Assembly (NCBI RefSeq): GCF_002592005.1
Contig: NZ_NVQF01000007.1
Coordinates: 47,173 to 111,172 of the forward strand
DNA length: 64,000 bases
Direction of reading: 5' to 3'
Source: Mycolicibacterium palauense
GTDB taxonomy: Bacteria > Actinomycetota > Actinomycetes > Mycobacteriales > Mycobacteriaceae
In this document: positions 39,173 to 49,102 of the stretch, one piece after another
Layout: every line of letters starts with the position of its first letter
Position numbering within the stretch: position 1 is the first letter of the stretch
Position numbers and translations under genes: made by a program
The notes under the pieces: model-generated
The model's database searches: none
The model's input: only the letters and a program-made list of their open reading frames with translations
Told to the model about the DNA's origin: nothing

Positions 39173-39181
39173 TCTTTGTCC

Positions 39182-42100
39182 TTAAACGCCGTACTTGCCG
39201 ATGTAAGGCATCGCTTCCTGCGCAGCGGTTGTGCGCTGCTGACGCTTGAACTCGTCAAGGTTCGTCAGCTGATAGACGTTGTCGCCGTTGTGAACACGGC
39301 CCTGAACCATCGAAGGAACGCCCGAGGTATCTGGCTGGGCCGGCAGTAGGGGAGTGCCAGATGCACTTGCAGTTGATCCGTTCGTCGCAGTTCCCACGAG
39401 CAGCGACGACAAGACGTTCGTCAAGCCAGTTGCGATCTGGCCGCCGATCTGGAATCCGGCCTGAATGCCAGCCCCGGCGAGCTGCCCACCAGCGCCACCA
39501 GCGAGTCCGCCTGCGCCGGCAGTCGCGCCCATCGAGGCTCCAGACGCGGCCATCGATGCAGCGGTAGCCACGAGAGACCCGACATGGTTCCACGCACCCT
39601 GAATGCCTGAACTCAACGCAGGGAGGTTGTGCTCCTGCGATGAAGGTGCAGCACCAAGGCTTGCCCGAGGGTCAGCCGACTGCGACGCATCAGCGCCAGG
39701 CTGTGCCGAACCAACGCCGCCGGTTCCCGAGAGCAGCCCAGCCAGGCCACCGACGTTCGTCAGTGCGTCCTGCACGCCAGGGAGAGCACCAGGGTCTGGA
39801 GCGGGAGCAGTCGCCCCAGGCCCCGGTGCACCTCCGGTCGAAGGGGTGGTGCCAGCACCAGCCCCAAGTGTGAGAGGCCCGGGAGTAGCGGGCTGCGGAA
39901 CGCCTGGCTGCTGGCCTGGCTCAGGTGGAGCGGGAGGCTGCGGCGTCTGCGGGAGCGGACCTGGAGTCTGCCCCGGGTAAGGCTGCGGCATCCACCAGCC
40001 GCCACCCTCGAACTGGCCGGCGTTCACCAGATGCATGAAGTCCAGGCCGTACTTCTTCACGGCGTAGTCGCGCATCATGAACTCGCCCTTGGACCCCATC
40101 AGTGGGACAGAGTCCGAGCGCCCAGTGCCAGGCCCGGTGATCAGTCCACCGCCGGCCTTACCTGGAATAGGTAGCCCAAGCTGTGGCGGATTCCACTGCG
40201 CGAAGACCCGGGCACCCCTACCCTCTGGTCGCACATCGAAAGGCGTGTAGCTGCCACCGCGTGGAAGTAGGAGCTCATTCTCTGCTCGCCCGAAGTGCGA
40301 GAGAGACTCGCGTCCAGCACGTCCAGACAGCCACAACCCGTGGGAGCCGCGCGGTACAAGCAGCTGCATTACATACGGCGAAGGACGCCCACCAGCGCCG
40401 ACACTGGTTGATGTGTATCCGGGATCGGAGAATGTGCGGCCGAGCAACCTGGTCAGGTCGTCATTGGGGTGGATGTTCCCGAAGCCGGCTGCGTCGAGCT
40501 CGCGGTTGACAACGAAGTCGTCCGGTACGCGGTTTGCCTTCCCGAACGCGCTGTCAATCCCGGCTACCTGCCGCAGATGCTCTGATAGCGCGTCACTGCC
40601 GACCAGGTGACCCTTGCCGCTGGCAAGCGCTCGGAGCGTGCCGTTGACACCAGACCCCTTTGTGTACCCGTAGATGGCGTCGAGCTCGGCCGGAGTGAAC
40701 GGGTTGTCCGACTTGCTGTACGGCCAGATATCGTTCGCGTACGCCCGCGCCCTGCCGAGATCCATCGCATCCGGGGCGGTGTGCGCGTGCGCAGGGGTGG
40801 CACCCTTCAGGAATCCGCGACGTGCAGCACTGCTCGCCACCGAGCCTGCACGTGTTCCCTTCAGTGCCGCGCCACCAGGAACGAACGCCGACGCGATGTC
40901 AAACGCGGACATACCGGCCGCGCGAGCAGGGTTACGACCCCACTCATCCCAGTGGACGGTGTTCTTACCGAACTGCCTCCACGCATCCCCAACAGATGGG
41001 GAACCGCCTCCACCGAGCCCAACAAGTGGTGCTAGACCGCGTGCAGCGCCACCGACCGCCATGGCTGGGTTGCCGACAGCCTGGTAGATCCCCTTACCTG
41101 CATCCCAAGCCGAGGACCCGACGCCGCCGAGGAAGTCTCCGACCTTTCCGAAGAACCCTCCACCCGAGAAGCGTGGTAGCCGGCGAGCGTTCAGATCATC
41201 GAACAGCTGCTTGCCGTAGTAGCGGGTGGCATCCCTATTGGTGACGAACTCACCACGCGACAGCCACGCCAAACCACTATTCGGATGACCACCGCTCTTG
41301 AACCCGTGCCCCTGGCCGATCTGGTTTGGAACGCCAGTGTTCGGGTCCTGCCCGTACTGCGACTTCGTGTAGGCAATCGCCGCGACGATCTGAGACCACG
41401 GGTCATTGATCGATCCGCCGACAGCGTTGTAGGAGTCAAACGTCGATGGCAGGAAGTTGAACAGACCCATGACCTGCTGGGTTCCGCCCTGTCCGTCGGA
41501 GTCATTCCCGTTGAACGAGAACGGATCACCGCCAGACTCAGTATCGATCTGCTTGACGAGAGCGTTCTCCCACGCGGCAGCGTTGGTGATTCCAAGCTGA
41601 GGCCCGTACATCTGCAGCGCCTGACGGATCATGGCGCGATAAGCGTTTCCGCCCTTCTTGCCAGGTGAAGCGAGACCACCGCCCTGCTGAAGAAGGTTGT
41701 CGTTGAATGCGATCGGCTGGATAGGAAGACCAGTCGAAGGGTCAACCTCGATAGGCAGCTGCCCGTTGCCGTACAGGAACTGGTTCAGGTACTGCCCTGA
41801 TCCACCGTCACCAACGACATTGCCGAGTCCGCCGATGCCCTGCTGGAGCAGCTGCGAGAAGACATCCCCACCGCCGCCACCTGAGGAACCGCCAAGGTTC
41901 AGCCACCCTGACGCTGCCTGGCCGGCGCCATTGCCCACCTGTCGGGTGAGATCAGCAAGCCAATTGAAGTTGATCCCAGTGAGGTCGGTGAGCAGCTGCG
42001 TGCCGATCCCGAGCAGGCTGGAACCGATATTCCCAGCCTGGCCAACCAGGAACTGGGCGATGTTCGAAGGCTGCATAAAGTCGGGCAGCCCAGCGATATT

Positions 42101-45100
42101 CCCGAAGAGGCCGCCGCTGGAATCTCCAGTCAGCATGTCAGCAGTGACGCCGCCAGGTAGTCCACCCGGGTACTGCTGCATCAAACCTGGCAGCATGTAC
42201 TGCTCGGCCCCGGTTGGGTAACCACCTCCAGTGGTCTTCACGTGAATGTGATCGCGATGACCCTGCGTATCGCCAGAACGGCCCAACGCATGGCCGTCCC
42301 CACCCACTGGCTGCCAGAAGTCCTGCCAGATGGTGGAATCCACGCCCATGGCAGCACCGTTGGCCTGAAGCCACTGGTTGATCTGATCTCCGAGCGCCTT
42401 ACCCTCTGGGGTGTTGTAGTTCGGGATCATGATGTCGATGGCCTTGCCAGACGGGTGATCCTCGATGGCGTCCTCGCGGTAGCCGCCGATGTTCGCGATC
42501 TGTGGGAACATCGCTTCGACCGCGCGCTTCACGCCGATCGTGTTGACCTGCAGGTTGCCCTCACCGCCCAGGCGTGACTGCAGCGGCACGCCTGCCATCT
42601 GACCGCCGACGCTGGCCAGTGGGTTCATCAACCCGGCCACGGGGATCCCGTTGATCTGCGGCATGCCGGCAGCTGCGACCACGCCGGGGATTACCGGGGT
42701 GATGCCGGCGTTATTGACGCCCGGGTATCCGCCAGTTAGGTGCGTGCTCGACACGGTCGACGCAGGGGGTGCCGAAACAGGCCCTGGCTGCCCCTGAGGA
42801 GCTCCAGAACTGTTTGCTGGGGTGGTTGGCTTAGGGGACTGAACTGGAGGCGCAGGAGTGGCCTCAGGGGCCTTCGGTGAAACTCCCGGAGTCAACCCAA
42901 GGAAGTCCTTCGCATATGCGTCGAAGAACCCACGAGGACGTGAACCTGGAGCACCACTCTGGCCGAGGTCATACCCATGCTGGGCATCCAAAGCGCTACG
43001 CGACAACTTCGTGTTCGCGTACGGTGGCTTCTCCCAGTTAGGAGTGATATCAACCGGCCCAGCCTTAGTGGCAAGGTTGTCCTCATACCAGTGCCAGCCC
43101 TGCTTGATTGAGTCAATGGCAGCACGGCCGAAAGTCACGCGCTCATCCATGCGCGTAGAGCTGTTGGCAACACCCGCCTTGTTCTTAGGCTGAGGGCGAT
43201 CCAAAATCGACGGAGTGACAGGACCGAACCATCCACCCGAGTCGAAGCGCGGAAGCTCCATACCATTCAGGCGGTTAAAGAAGTCGACGCCGTAGTACTT
43301 CACCGCGGCTGCATTGGTCACATGCTCACCGCGCGACAGCATCGCCAGGTTCGCATCATCGCGAGGGCCGCCGACGCCACCAACAAGGCCACCATCGGCG
43401 AACTTGTCAATGTACTTCTCGGTACCGTCAACAGTGAGGTTCGTGCGGAAACGTCCATCACCGTTCGGTGCGACAGTCCCATCCTCGGCCGGCACAGCAG
43501 GCTTGCGGTCAGTGATGACGACCGCATTGCCGGCATCATCGATATGAACCTCAGAAACACCAGAGCCGGCGAACACGCCAACACCTGGCTTCACCGACCC
43601 GAGGCCGTTGGCAAGTGTGTTCACCTGCTGGGCCTGCGCGGCACCAGCGCTCAAGCTGTTCGGGATGTCGCGCAACGCAGATAGCGACGCAAAGAGATCG
43701 CCCTGGCCGGTCGACTTCACCACGCCCTGAAGGTCATCCGGGAGGTTTCCAGTCGCACGCTTTCCAGCGATAACCCCCTGCTTAGCTACTTCAGGTAGCC
43801 AGGACGGAATGTTTTGGTCAACGAGCATCGCTGAGTACGCAGCGCGAACCTTGTCGAGTGCCTTCTGGTCCGTACTGGCTGCAAGTGCTAGATCACGAGC
43901 ACTGACGCCGTACTTCTCCCAGATATCACCCGACTTCTTCCAAGAATCCGAGTTCTGGACGGCCTTCGTTGCCATGTCGTTGCCGCGCTGAAGAACGCTC
44001 TGACGCTCGGCGTCGTTGATCGGCAGGAGGGCCCGACCGAACTGGTTAGGGCCAGCGAGCCCAGAACGGGCAGCCGCATCAATCGTGTTGACCTGGCCCT
44101 GGCCCTGGAACGTGAACGTCTGGGCAGCCTGCAACGCGGCAGCCTTGTCAGCCGAACCCGTAGTCTGATCTACGGTCGTCTGCAGCTGCTTCAGAGCCTC
44201 GTTATGGGCATCGGCATCCTGCGCAGCCTTACGGTGAGCATCACCGAGAGCGCTGATACCCAAGGTCAGTGCGGAGATTGCAGCCGAGAAAGCAAGACCT
44301 GGGCCGATGAACAACCCGAGCCCCTTCAGGGCGCCGAGAAGCGATCCACGCCCAGCGCTACCGATCTTCCCGGCAGCGACGACGGCTGCCCCGCCGGCAT
44401 TCTCGAACTGCTTCGTCAGATCCTTCGTTGACGACAACGCTGGGAAGGCAGCCTTGTCGACATTCTTCACAGCCTCGGCCGACAACTTGATCGGCTTAGC
44501 GGCACCAGCTGCAACCCCGCCCAGCGACTGCAAATTCGCCTTGAACTCGTTCAGCCCACGGTTCATCGGACCGAAGAAGTTCGAGGTGCGGTGATACTGG
44601 GCCAGACCGCCCATCACCTTGCCGTAGTTCTGCCACGCAGTGGTCAAACCCTCAACGATCGGGCGAGCAGTACGCCACGACAGATAAGCGATCAGCAGGT
44701 TCTTCGCCAGGCCAGTGTTCTTCTCGACCCATCCGGCGATCTTCGAGAACGTTCCCAGCACCGAGAAGAGGACAGTGGACCATTCGCGTGCGGTCTCAAC
44801 CATGTCCCCGATGAACGGACGCATATCCTTGACGGCGGACAGAATCTGACCGACAAGATCGCGTGCACGTGAGAAGTAGTTAGTCAACCCCTGCTGGGTC
44901 GAAGGCTCCTTCAGGAAGTCAGCCAGCCTCGACGTAGCGCGCTCGATGGTGGTGATGAAACCGCCCTCGAACCCGGTGGTCTGCGCGAATGCACGCGACA
45001 CCGAGGAGATGATCGAAGCGATGTTCAACAGCGTGTTGCCAAGCGCAGTAAGCGAATCAAGACCAGAGTCGATCCACTCATTCAGCGTCCCGTCATCGGA

Positions 45101-46426
45101 AACTCGCTGAGTGAATGCATCGAACCTGTCGAGCACGCGCGTGAATGCGTCGGCGATGCGCGGAAGGAACTGCGCTGAATCGGAAGTCAGGCGCAGAACG
45201 CCGTCGATCAACGGCTGGAAGGCAGCGGAGAAACGCTGCAAAGCAGTGCCATTGGCACCAAAAATGCGGTCCAGGAACGACTGATTCTGATCAGTCCCCA
45301 AAGACGCGGCCAGAGCCTTCAGATTGGCATTCAGGCCGGAAGCAGTACGACTCAACCCACGATCAAGCGTGGGCAGCGCCTTGTTACCAAGATTCGTGAT
45401 CGTACGATCCAAATCCTGGAACAGGTTGTTCTGAGAGTTGCCAGACAGGCGATTCCATGCGCCCTTGAAGTCCAGAAGCGCGCGCACAGCAGACTGTGCA
45501 TTCGGAGCAAGCTTCTCCATGGCCTTGTCGAGCTCGGAGATGTTGCCCTTCTCGACAGTGTCGAGGGCGTCAGAGATGCGATCGAGCGCATCAACTACAG
45601 AGTCGGCGTTCTGCACGCCCTTCTGGTTTGCGTCGAAAGTATCCTCGGCAACGCGCTTCGCGCGGACCTGCACATCCTGCAGATGGTCAACAGCCTGCAG
45701 GTAGCTCAACTGATCACGGCGAAGTTCCAGCAGCGAACGCTGTCCGCCCTCGCGCAGGCGCTGAGCAGCCTCCTGCACGCCCAGAACCGCGTCAGCGACA
45801 TTCAGCGACGAGCGACGGTTCTCGCGGTTAAGATCCTGGATCTCGCGGATCGTGTCGCGGACGGCCGAACGGTAATCACGGTACGAGCGCTCAAGGTCGC
45901 GATTCGCCCGCTGCTGGTCACGAGCGTTCTGCTCTGCATTCTTCGAATCAGTCGCGTACGCCTGGAATGCGGCCCCGAGACCGCGCATACCAACCGCAAG
46001 GGCACCCACCGATGCGGCAGCACCACCCAACAATCCGGGCAGCGCAAAAGCGCTCTTCCCCAACGCATCCAACGCAGACGTTGCGGAACCAGCCGCATAC
46101 GCGAGCGCTGGAAGCGCATCAAGTCCGATTACCTTGACATTGAGGCGAAGAGCCCGAGAAAGCGAATTACGCTTGAAAATGTGCTCAACCGTGGACAGAT
46201 CACGGCGAAACTGCTGAAAGTCAGCACGAACGGGAACGGTGACAGGATCGAGCTCCTGCCGGCGGCGCCACGCGGCTACCTCAGCGGAAGCCCCCGCCAT
46301 GTTGGCTTCAAAGTCGATCTCGACAGGATCGAAGCGCATGGCAGCGAGCTTCGTATCAGCCTCTACCTTGAATCGCTTCAGGGTAGGGATGATTCGAATG
46401 GCGGCTTCACCAGCCAACACAGCCAT
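39182..46426 (-). CDS. tape measure protein with peptidase, lysozyme-like and ADP-ribosyltransferase-like domains
   Basis: 2414 aa, which by the usual 0.15 nm per residue predicts a tail near 360 nm. Coiled coils at about 150-310, hydrophobic helices near 700. About 1270-1400: an M15/DD-peptidase-like domain (DHPSGKAIDIMIPN ... GHRDHIHVK). About 1590-1700: an SLT lysozyme-like domain (KQIDTESGGDPFS, MGLFNFLPSTFDSY). About 1890-2070: VVNRELDA, YTSTS and AENELLLPRG, the R / STS / ExE pattern of arginine-type ADP-ribosyltransferases. Three copies of an LSRGEHVTNAAAVKYYG-type motif separate the modules. Pro/Gly-rich C-terminus. Confidence 0.92.
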   Translation of the reverse strand: MAVLAGEAAIRIIPTLKRFKVEADTKLAAMRFDPVEIDFEANMAGASAEVAAWRRRQELDPVTVPVRADFQQFRRDLSTVEHIFKRNSLSRALRLNVKVIGLDALPALAYAAGSATSALDALGKSAFALPGLLGGAAASVGALAVGMRGLGAAFQAYATDSKNAEQNARDQQRANRDLERSYRDYRSAVRDTIREIQDLNRENRRSSLNVADAVLGVQEAAQRLREGGQRSLLELRRDQLSYLQAVDHLQDVQVRAKRVAEDTFDANQKGVQNADSVVDALDRISDALDTVEKGNISELDKAMEKLAPNAQSAVRALLDFKGAWNRLSGNSQNNLFQDLDRTITNLGNKALPTLDRGLSRTASGLNANLKALAASLGTDQNQSFLDRIFGANGTALQRFSAAFQPLIDGVLRLTSDSAQFLPRIADAFTRVLDRFDAFTQRVSDDGTLNEWIDSGLDSLTALGNTLLNIASIISSVSRAFAQTTGFEGGFITTIERATSRLADFLKEPSTQQGLTNYFSRARDLVGQILSAVKDMRPFIGDMVETAREWSTVLFSVLGTFSKIAGWVEKNTGLAKNLLIAYLSWRTARPIVEGLTTAWQNYGKVMGGLAQYHRTSNFFGPMNRGLNEFKANLQSLGGVAAGAAKPIKLSAEAVKNVDKAAFPALSSTKDLTKQFENAGGAAVVAAGKIGSAGRGSLLGALKGLGLFIGPGLAFSAAISALTLGISALGDAHRKAAQDADAHNEALKQLQTTVDQTTGSADKAAALQAAQTFTFQGQGQVNTIDAAARSGLAGPNQFGRALLPINDAERQSVLQRGNDMATKAVQNSDSWKKSGDIWEKYGVSARDLALAASTDQKALDKVRAAYSAMLVDQNIPSWLPEVAKQGVIAGKRATGNLPDDLQGVVKSTGQGDLFASLSALRDIPNSLSAGAAQAQQVNTLANGLGSVKPGVGVFAGSGVSEVHIDDAGNAVVITDRKPAVPAEDGTVAPNGDGRFRTNLTVDGTEKYIDKFADGGLVGGVGGPRDDANLAMLSRGEHVTNAAAVKYYGVDFFNRLNGMELPRFDSGGWFGPVTPSILDRPQPKNKAGVANSSTRMDERVTFGRAAIDSIKQGWHWYEDNLATKAGPVDITPNWEKPPYANTKLSRSALDAQHGYDLGQSGAPGSRPRGFFDAYAKDFLGLTPGVSPKAPEATPAPPVQSPKPTTPANSSGAPQGQPGPVSAPPASTVSSTHLTGGYPGVNNAGITPVIPGVVAAAGMPQINGIPVAGLMNPLASVGGQMAGVPLQSRLGGEGNLQVNTIGVKRAVEAMFPQIANIGGYREDAIEDHPSGKAIDIMIPNYNTPEGKALGDQINQWLQANGAAMGVDSTIWQDFWQPVGGDGHALGRSGDTQGHRDHIHVKTTGGGYPTGAEQYMLPGLMQQYPGGLPGGVTADMLTGDSSGGLFGNIAGLPDFMQPSNIAQFLVGQAGNIGSSLLGIGTQLLTDLTGINFNWLADLTRQVGNGAGQAASGWLNLGGSSGGGGGDVFSQLLQQGIGGLGNVVGDGGSGQYLNQFLYGNGQLPIEVDPSTGLPIQPIAFNDNLLQQGGGLASPGKKGGNAYRAMIRQALQMYGPQLGITNAAAWENALVKQIDTESGGDPFSFNGNDSDGQGGTQQVMGLFNFLPSTFDSYNAVGGSINDPWSQIVAAIAYTKSQYGQDPNTGVPNQIGQGHGFKSGGHPNSGLAWLSRGEFVTNRDATRYYGKQLFDDLNARRLPRFSGGGFFGKVGDFLGGVGSSAWDAGKGIYQAVGNPAMAVGGAARGLAPLVGLGGGGSPSVGDAWRQFGKNTVHWDEWGRNPARAAGMSAFDIASAFVPGGAALKGTRAGSVASSAARRGFLKGATPAHAHTAPDAMDLGRARAYANDIWPYSKSDNPFTPAELDAIYGYTKGSGVNGTLRALASGKGHLVGSDALSEHLRQVAGIDSAFGKANRVPDDFVVNRELDAAGFGNIHPNDDLTRLLGRTFSDPGYTSTSVGAGGRPSPYVMQLLVPRGSHGLWLSGRAGRESLSHFGRAENELLLPRGGSYTPFDVRPEGRGARVFAQWNPPQLGLPIPGKAGGGLITGPGTGRSDSVPLMGSKGEFMMRDYAVKKYGLDFMHLVNAGQFEGGGWWMPQPYPGQTPGPLPQTPQPPAPPEPGQQPGVPQPATPGPLTLGAGAGTTPSTGGAPGPGATAPAPDPGALPGVQDALTNVGGLAGLLSGTGGVGSAQPGADASQSADPRASLGAAPSSQEHNLPALSSGIQGAWNHVGSLVATAASMAASGASMGATAGAGGLAGGAGGQLAGAGIQAGFQIGGQIATGLTNVLSSLLVGTATNGSTASASGTPLLPAQPDTSGVPSMVQGRVHNGDNVYQLTNLDEFKRQQRTTAAQEAMPYIGKYGV

Positions 46427-46917
46427 TACGTCCCCTTAGCAGATTGCAAACGGCGGTTCTGACGGCGCATCTCACGCTCTGCCTTTGCGACATTGCGTGC
46501 CTGCGCGCGTTCGACCGCGCTGAGCGTGCGCTTACGTGAGCGCTGCTTCCGCAACTCCAGCCCAGGAATGACAGGACGCGGCAAGGACTTACCGACCTTC
46601 ACCTCGATGAGGGTCTTCAGAAGCGAAATCTCCTCGGTGTGACCGAAGATTCGCGGCCTTGACGGACCATCGTCATCCCGCGTGCGAGACCCCATCCATT
46701 CAATAGTTTCTGGGTCGCAGAGGACGGCTTCGTTGGTCATGGTGCCCGGCATATTCATCAGGACACCGAAGAATCCGAGTAGCTCCTCGACGGGGCGCTT
46801 GCGCCTCCAGGACGTGGGGCCAGCAGGAACCCACTGGAAGTACTCGTAAGCAGAGAAACTCAGAAGATGCTGGAAGTCCCAGCAGATCGCTGACCAGTAT
46901 CGGTCAACGACCTGCAT
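46426..46917 (-). CDS. tail assembly chaperone, frameshift (GT) part
   Basis: 163 aa. It begins ATG 46917 overlapping the end of the upstream chaperone gene. The Arg-rich C-terminus (RKQRSRKRTLSAVERAQARN) resembles the T-part of lambda gpGT. A -1 slip at the AAAA of CTAAAAGG (46922-46928 on the plus strand as CCTTTTAG) joins DLK to RLMQVVDRYW without a stop, giving a fused protein of about 257 aa. Confidence 0.82.
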   Translation of the reverse strand: MQVVDRYWSAICWDFQHLLSFSAYEYFQWVPAGPTSWRRKRPVEELLGFFGVLMNMPGTMTNEAVLCDPETIEWMGSRTRDDDGPSRPRIFGHTEEISLLKTLIEVKVGKSLPRPVIPGLELRKQRSRKRTLSAVERAQARNVAKAEREMRRQNRRLQSAKGT

Positions 46918-47204
46918 CAGCCTTTTAGGTCATCGTCCTCAGAGGTACCGAAGAAGTGCTTCAGGTACAGGACGTTGAAGTTCTCCCAGATGTGGTTCGG
47001 CAGATCATCGAACAGCGCATGAATGGCGTCGAACTGATCACCGAACAGGGCCTTCTCGCCCTCTTCGACCGACTTCGCATTGCGCCAGGCGTCGATCTGC
47101 CTCTTGGTTGGCTCAGTCAGGGTGATGCCATTGAACTCCAGAGCCGGAACCTCGTTCTCGGTCTGCAGCTTCTCCCAGACGGAATCCTTCTTAACGGTTG
47201 CCAC
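46917..47204 (-). CDS. tail assembly chaperone (G part)
   Basis: 95 aa acidic protein from GTG 47204 with TAGGAGCAG upstream. GITLTEPTKRQIDAWRNAKS and IHALFDDLPNHIWENFNVLY fit the actinophage G-chaperone family directly upstream of the tape measure gene. Ends DDDLKG; the slippery AAAAG is at its last codons. Confidence 0.82.
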   Translation of the reverse strand: MATVKKDSVWEKLQTENEVPALEFNGITLTEPTKRQIDAWRNAKSVEEGEKALFGDQFDAIHALFDDLPNHIWENFNVLYLKHFFGTSEDDDLKG

Positions 47205-47236
47205 TTCATCTGCTCCTATCTAAAGTGGACAGGTGG

Positions 47237-47274
47237 AAACCCCAGCCCCGCAACAGACGTCACAGGGCCGGGGC
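47237..47274 (-). terminator. attenuating terminator downstream of the major tail gene
   Basis: Leftward CCCCGGCCC ... GGGGCTGGGG stem (9 bp with one G-U) and TTTCC. The short U-tract suggests partial termination, which would make major tail protein more abundant than the chaperones. Confidence 0.65.
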
Positions 47275-47283
47275 CACAACTAC

Positions 47284-48183
47284 TTACGAAGTAGTGACGG
47301 TGAAATCCACGTCATCGGTCTGGCCGTCGAACGCGGCGGTGACGGTCGCAGAACCAGCCGCGAGTGCCGTCACAAGACCGGACTGGTCAACCTTCACAGC
47401 AGCGCCAGCGGAGACGGTGTACTTGGTGATAGGCGTGTAGTTCAAGGTGTTCGAGCCAGTCACAGTGATCTGCTCGGTGTCGCCAACGACAATCGACGCA
47501 GACGAAGCTGCAGCGGTAATCGAGGTCACCGGAGCCACGAATCCGGCCTTCGCCACGAGACGCAGCCAGCCAGGTCCGCACCAGCCCTGAAGGACCGAGA
47601 ACCCCATGGTCTTGTCCTTCGTCGCACGGAAGGTGATGCTGTACGACACGGCACCGTCATCCTGCGACTGCTGAGTGTCGACGTTCACAAGCTTCACGCG
47701 CGGCATGATGTAGTAGGCGTACAGCTCGTCGCCGTTCACATCGTCGGTCGCAACCAGGTAGGCGCGGTAGTGGATGTTTCCAGGGCGATCAGGAGCCTTG
47801 ATAGTCACACCACCTCCGGTGCTCACATCAAGGTTGTCGTCATCGAACTCGATGCCCCAGAACTTCTCCAGCACAACCTTGTTGGTCTCCAGGAAGTTCG
47901 CCTGGAACTCGATCACACGCTTGGAGATGACCGTACGCACAGGCTCGGAATCTCCGTAGCCCTCGATGTCGCTCGACTCGATGTTGTGAGTGAGGGACAC
48001 GCCGGCCTGCTTCTCGATGATTCCGGCCGACTCTGCGGTCGCGGGGATGTCAAGATCGCCGGTGACAGTGTCCTCGAGAGTGCTCACGGACGCGTTGTCC
48101 ATGTTGTCGAACAGGATCGCGAACTCCATGTGCACGCGCACAAGGTCGTTCTTTGCGTCCCGAATGGTCTCAAAGTCAGCCAT
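47284..48183 (-). CDS. major tail protein with C-terminal Ig-like (BIG2) domain
   Basis: 299 aa. The first 210 residues are tail-tube-like (RVIEFQANFLETNKVVLEKF, YRAYLVATDDVNGDELYAYY, FRATKDKTMGFSV). Residues 215-299 are a BIG_2 domain (ITAAASSASIVVGDTEQITV ... VTALAAGSATVTAAFDGQTD). Position ahead of the chaperones fits. The Ig domain would decorate the tail surface. Confidence 0.9.
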   Translation of the reverse strand: MADFETIRDAKNDLVRVHMEFAILFDNMDNASVSTLEDTVTGDLDIPATAESAGIIEKQAGVSLTHNIESSDIEGYGDSEPVRTVISKRVIEFQANFLETNKVVLEKFWGIEFDDDNLDVSTGGGVTIKAPDRPGNIHYRAYLVATDDVNGDELYAYYIMPRVKLVNVDTQQSQDDGAVSYSITFRATKDKTMGFSVLQGWCGPGWLRLVAKAGFVAPVTSITAAASSASIVVGDTEQITVTGSNTLNYTPITKYTVSAGAAVKVDQSGLVTALAAGSATVTAAFDGQTDDVDFTVTTS

Positions 48184-48197
48184 TTAGGTGAATCCTC

Positions 48198-48704
48198 TTA
48201 GTGGGAAAGGGTTTTCAGAATCCCCGCATAGTTGGGGAGATCAGCGGGCTCACGGATGCCCAACTTGAACGTGACCGGAATGAACTTCTCGTCCACATAG
48301 CGCTCAGGGACGACCTGAGGTCCGGTCCACTCATCTGACGACACAAACCTGTGCTTCGAACCATCCGGAAGATGGATCGGAGTCGAAAGTAGAACCTTCT
48401 CGTCCATCATCCTGCGAACGAAATTCGTTAGCTTCCAGGACTCATGCCTCGTCGGAGTGATAGCCGCGATCTGAACAAGGCACTGATCAATACGAGTCTG
48501 ATCATCGACCTTGCCTGGCTGTCGCCAAACCCGCAGAGTAGGCTGCGTACCTCCGAACTCTTCTCCAGGGCTGAGCTCGTAGTGACCTGGCTTCATCCAG
48601 GTGCACAAAAAGACCCTGTCTCCGAGTAGCCACTCAAAGTAGCTGACCACCAACTGTTCTACGTCGATGTAACCGCCCTCGAACCAGTCAGGCAGTTCGA
48701 GCAC
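48198..48704 (-). CDS. tail terminator-like protein
   Basis: 168 aa. Position between the connectors and the major tail protein, size and mixed alpha/beta pattern (IDVEQLVVSYFEWLLGDRVF, DQCLVQIAAITPTRHESW) fit the tail terminator. No motif is diagnostic. Confidence 0.68.
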   Translation of the reverse strand: MLELPDWFEGGYIDVEQLVVSYFEWLLGDRVFLCTWMKPGHYELSPGEEFGGTQPTLRVWRQPGKVDDQTRIDQCLVQIAAITPTRHESWKLTNFVRRMMDEKVLLSTPIHLPDGSKHRFVSSDEWTGPQVVPERYVDEKFIPVTFKLGIREPADLPNYAGILKTLSH

Positions 48705-48712
48705 GACATCTC

Positions 48713-49102
48713 CTAGATTGCTGGTAGGTGCTCGTACAGGGAGTCTCGAAGATCGTGACTTCCCTCGTACGGGTTGTAGCTGTGGCGGCCGAACTCATCA
48801 GCCGCGGCGTACTCAACGGCGACGGTGATCTGGCCTACCCAGCGGTCATCCCTGTAGCCGCCGATGAACACTTCGCCGTAGACCGAGTTCGCCATGCTTG
48901 TCGCGTCGTGGTCCGAGTCGGGACTTCGCGCGTAGAGCTTCGCGATGTAGGTCTCCATCACGCGAGTCACGTAATCCGAGACCAACGTGAAAACGTGATC
49001 GCCAGTGAGGATCTTCGCCAGGCCAGGGTTTGGATCAGCGTAGAAGTAAGCGCTGCCACCCTCCGCGTTGCGGATCAGGCCGTTGTCCCTAGTCAACGCC
49101 AC
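48713..49102 (-). CDS. head-tail connector, HK97 gp10-like
   Basis: 129 aa. HVFTLVSDYVTRVMETYIAK and QITVAVEYAAADEFGRHSYN fit the gp10/tail-completion family: a helix, then strands with a conserved Y-A-x-x-x-E-F-G segment. Overlaps the upstream gene by 14 bases. Confidence 0.72.
   Translation of the reverse strand: MALTRDNGLIRNAEGGSAYFYADPNPGLAKILTGDHVFTLVSDYVTRVMETYIAKLYARSPDSDHDATSMANSVYGEVFIGGYRDDRWVGQITVAVEYAAADEFGRHSYNPYEGSHDLRDSLYEHLPAI

Noticed and set aside
39361..46462. Large rightward ORFs opposite the tape measure
   Set aside because: Antisense shadows of a high-GC coding frame.
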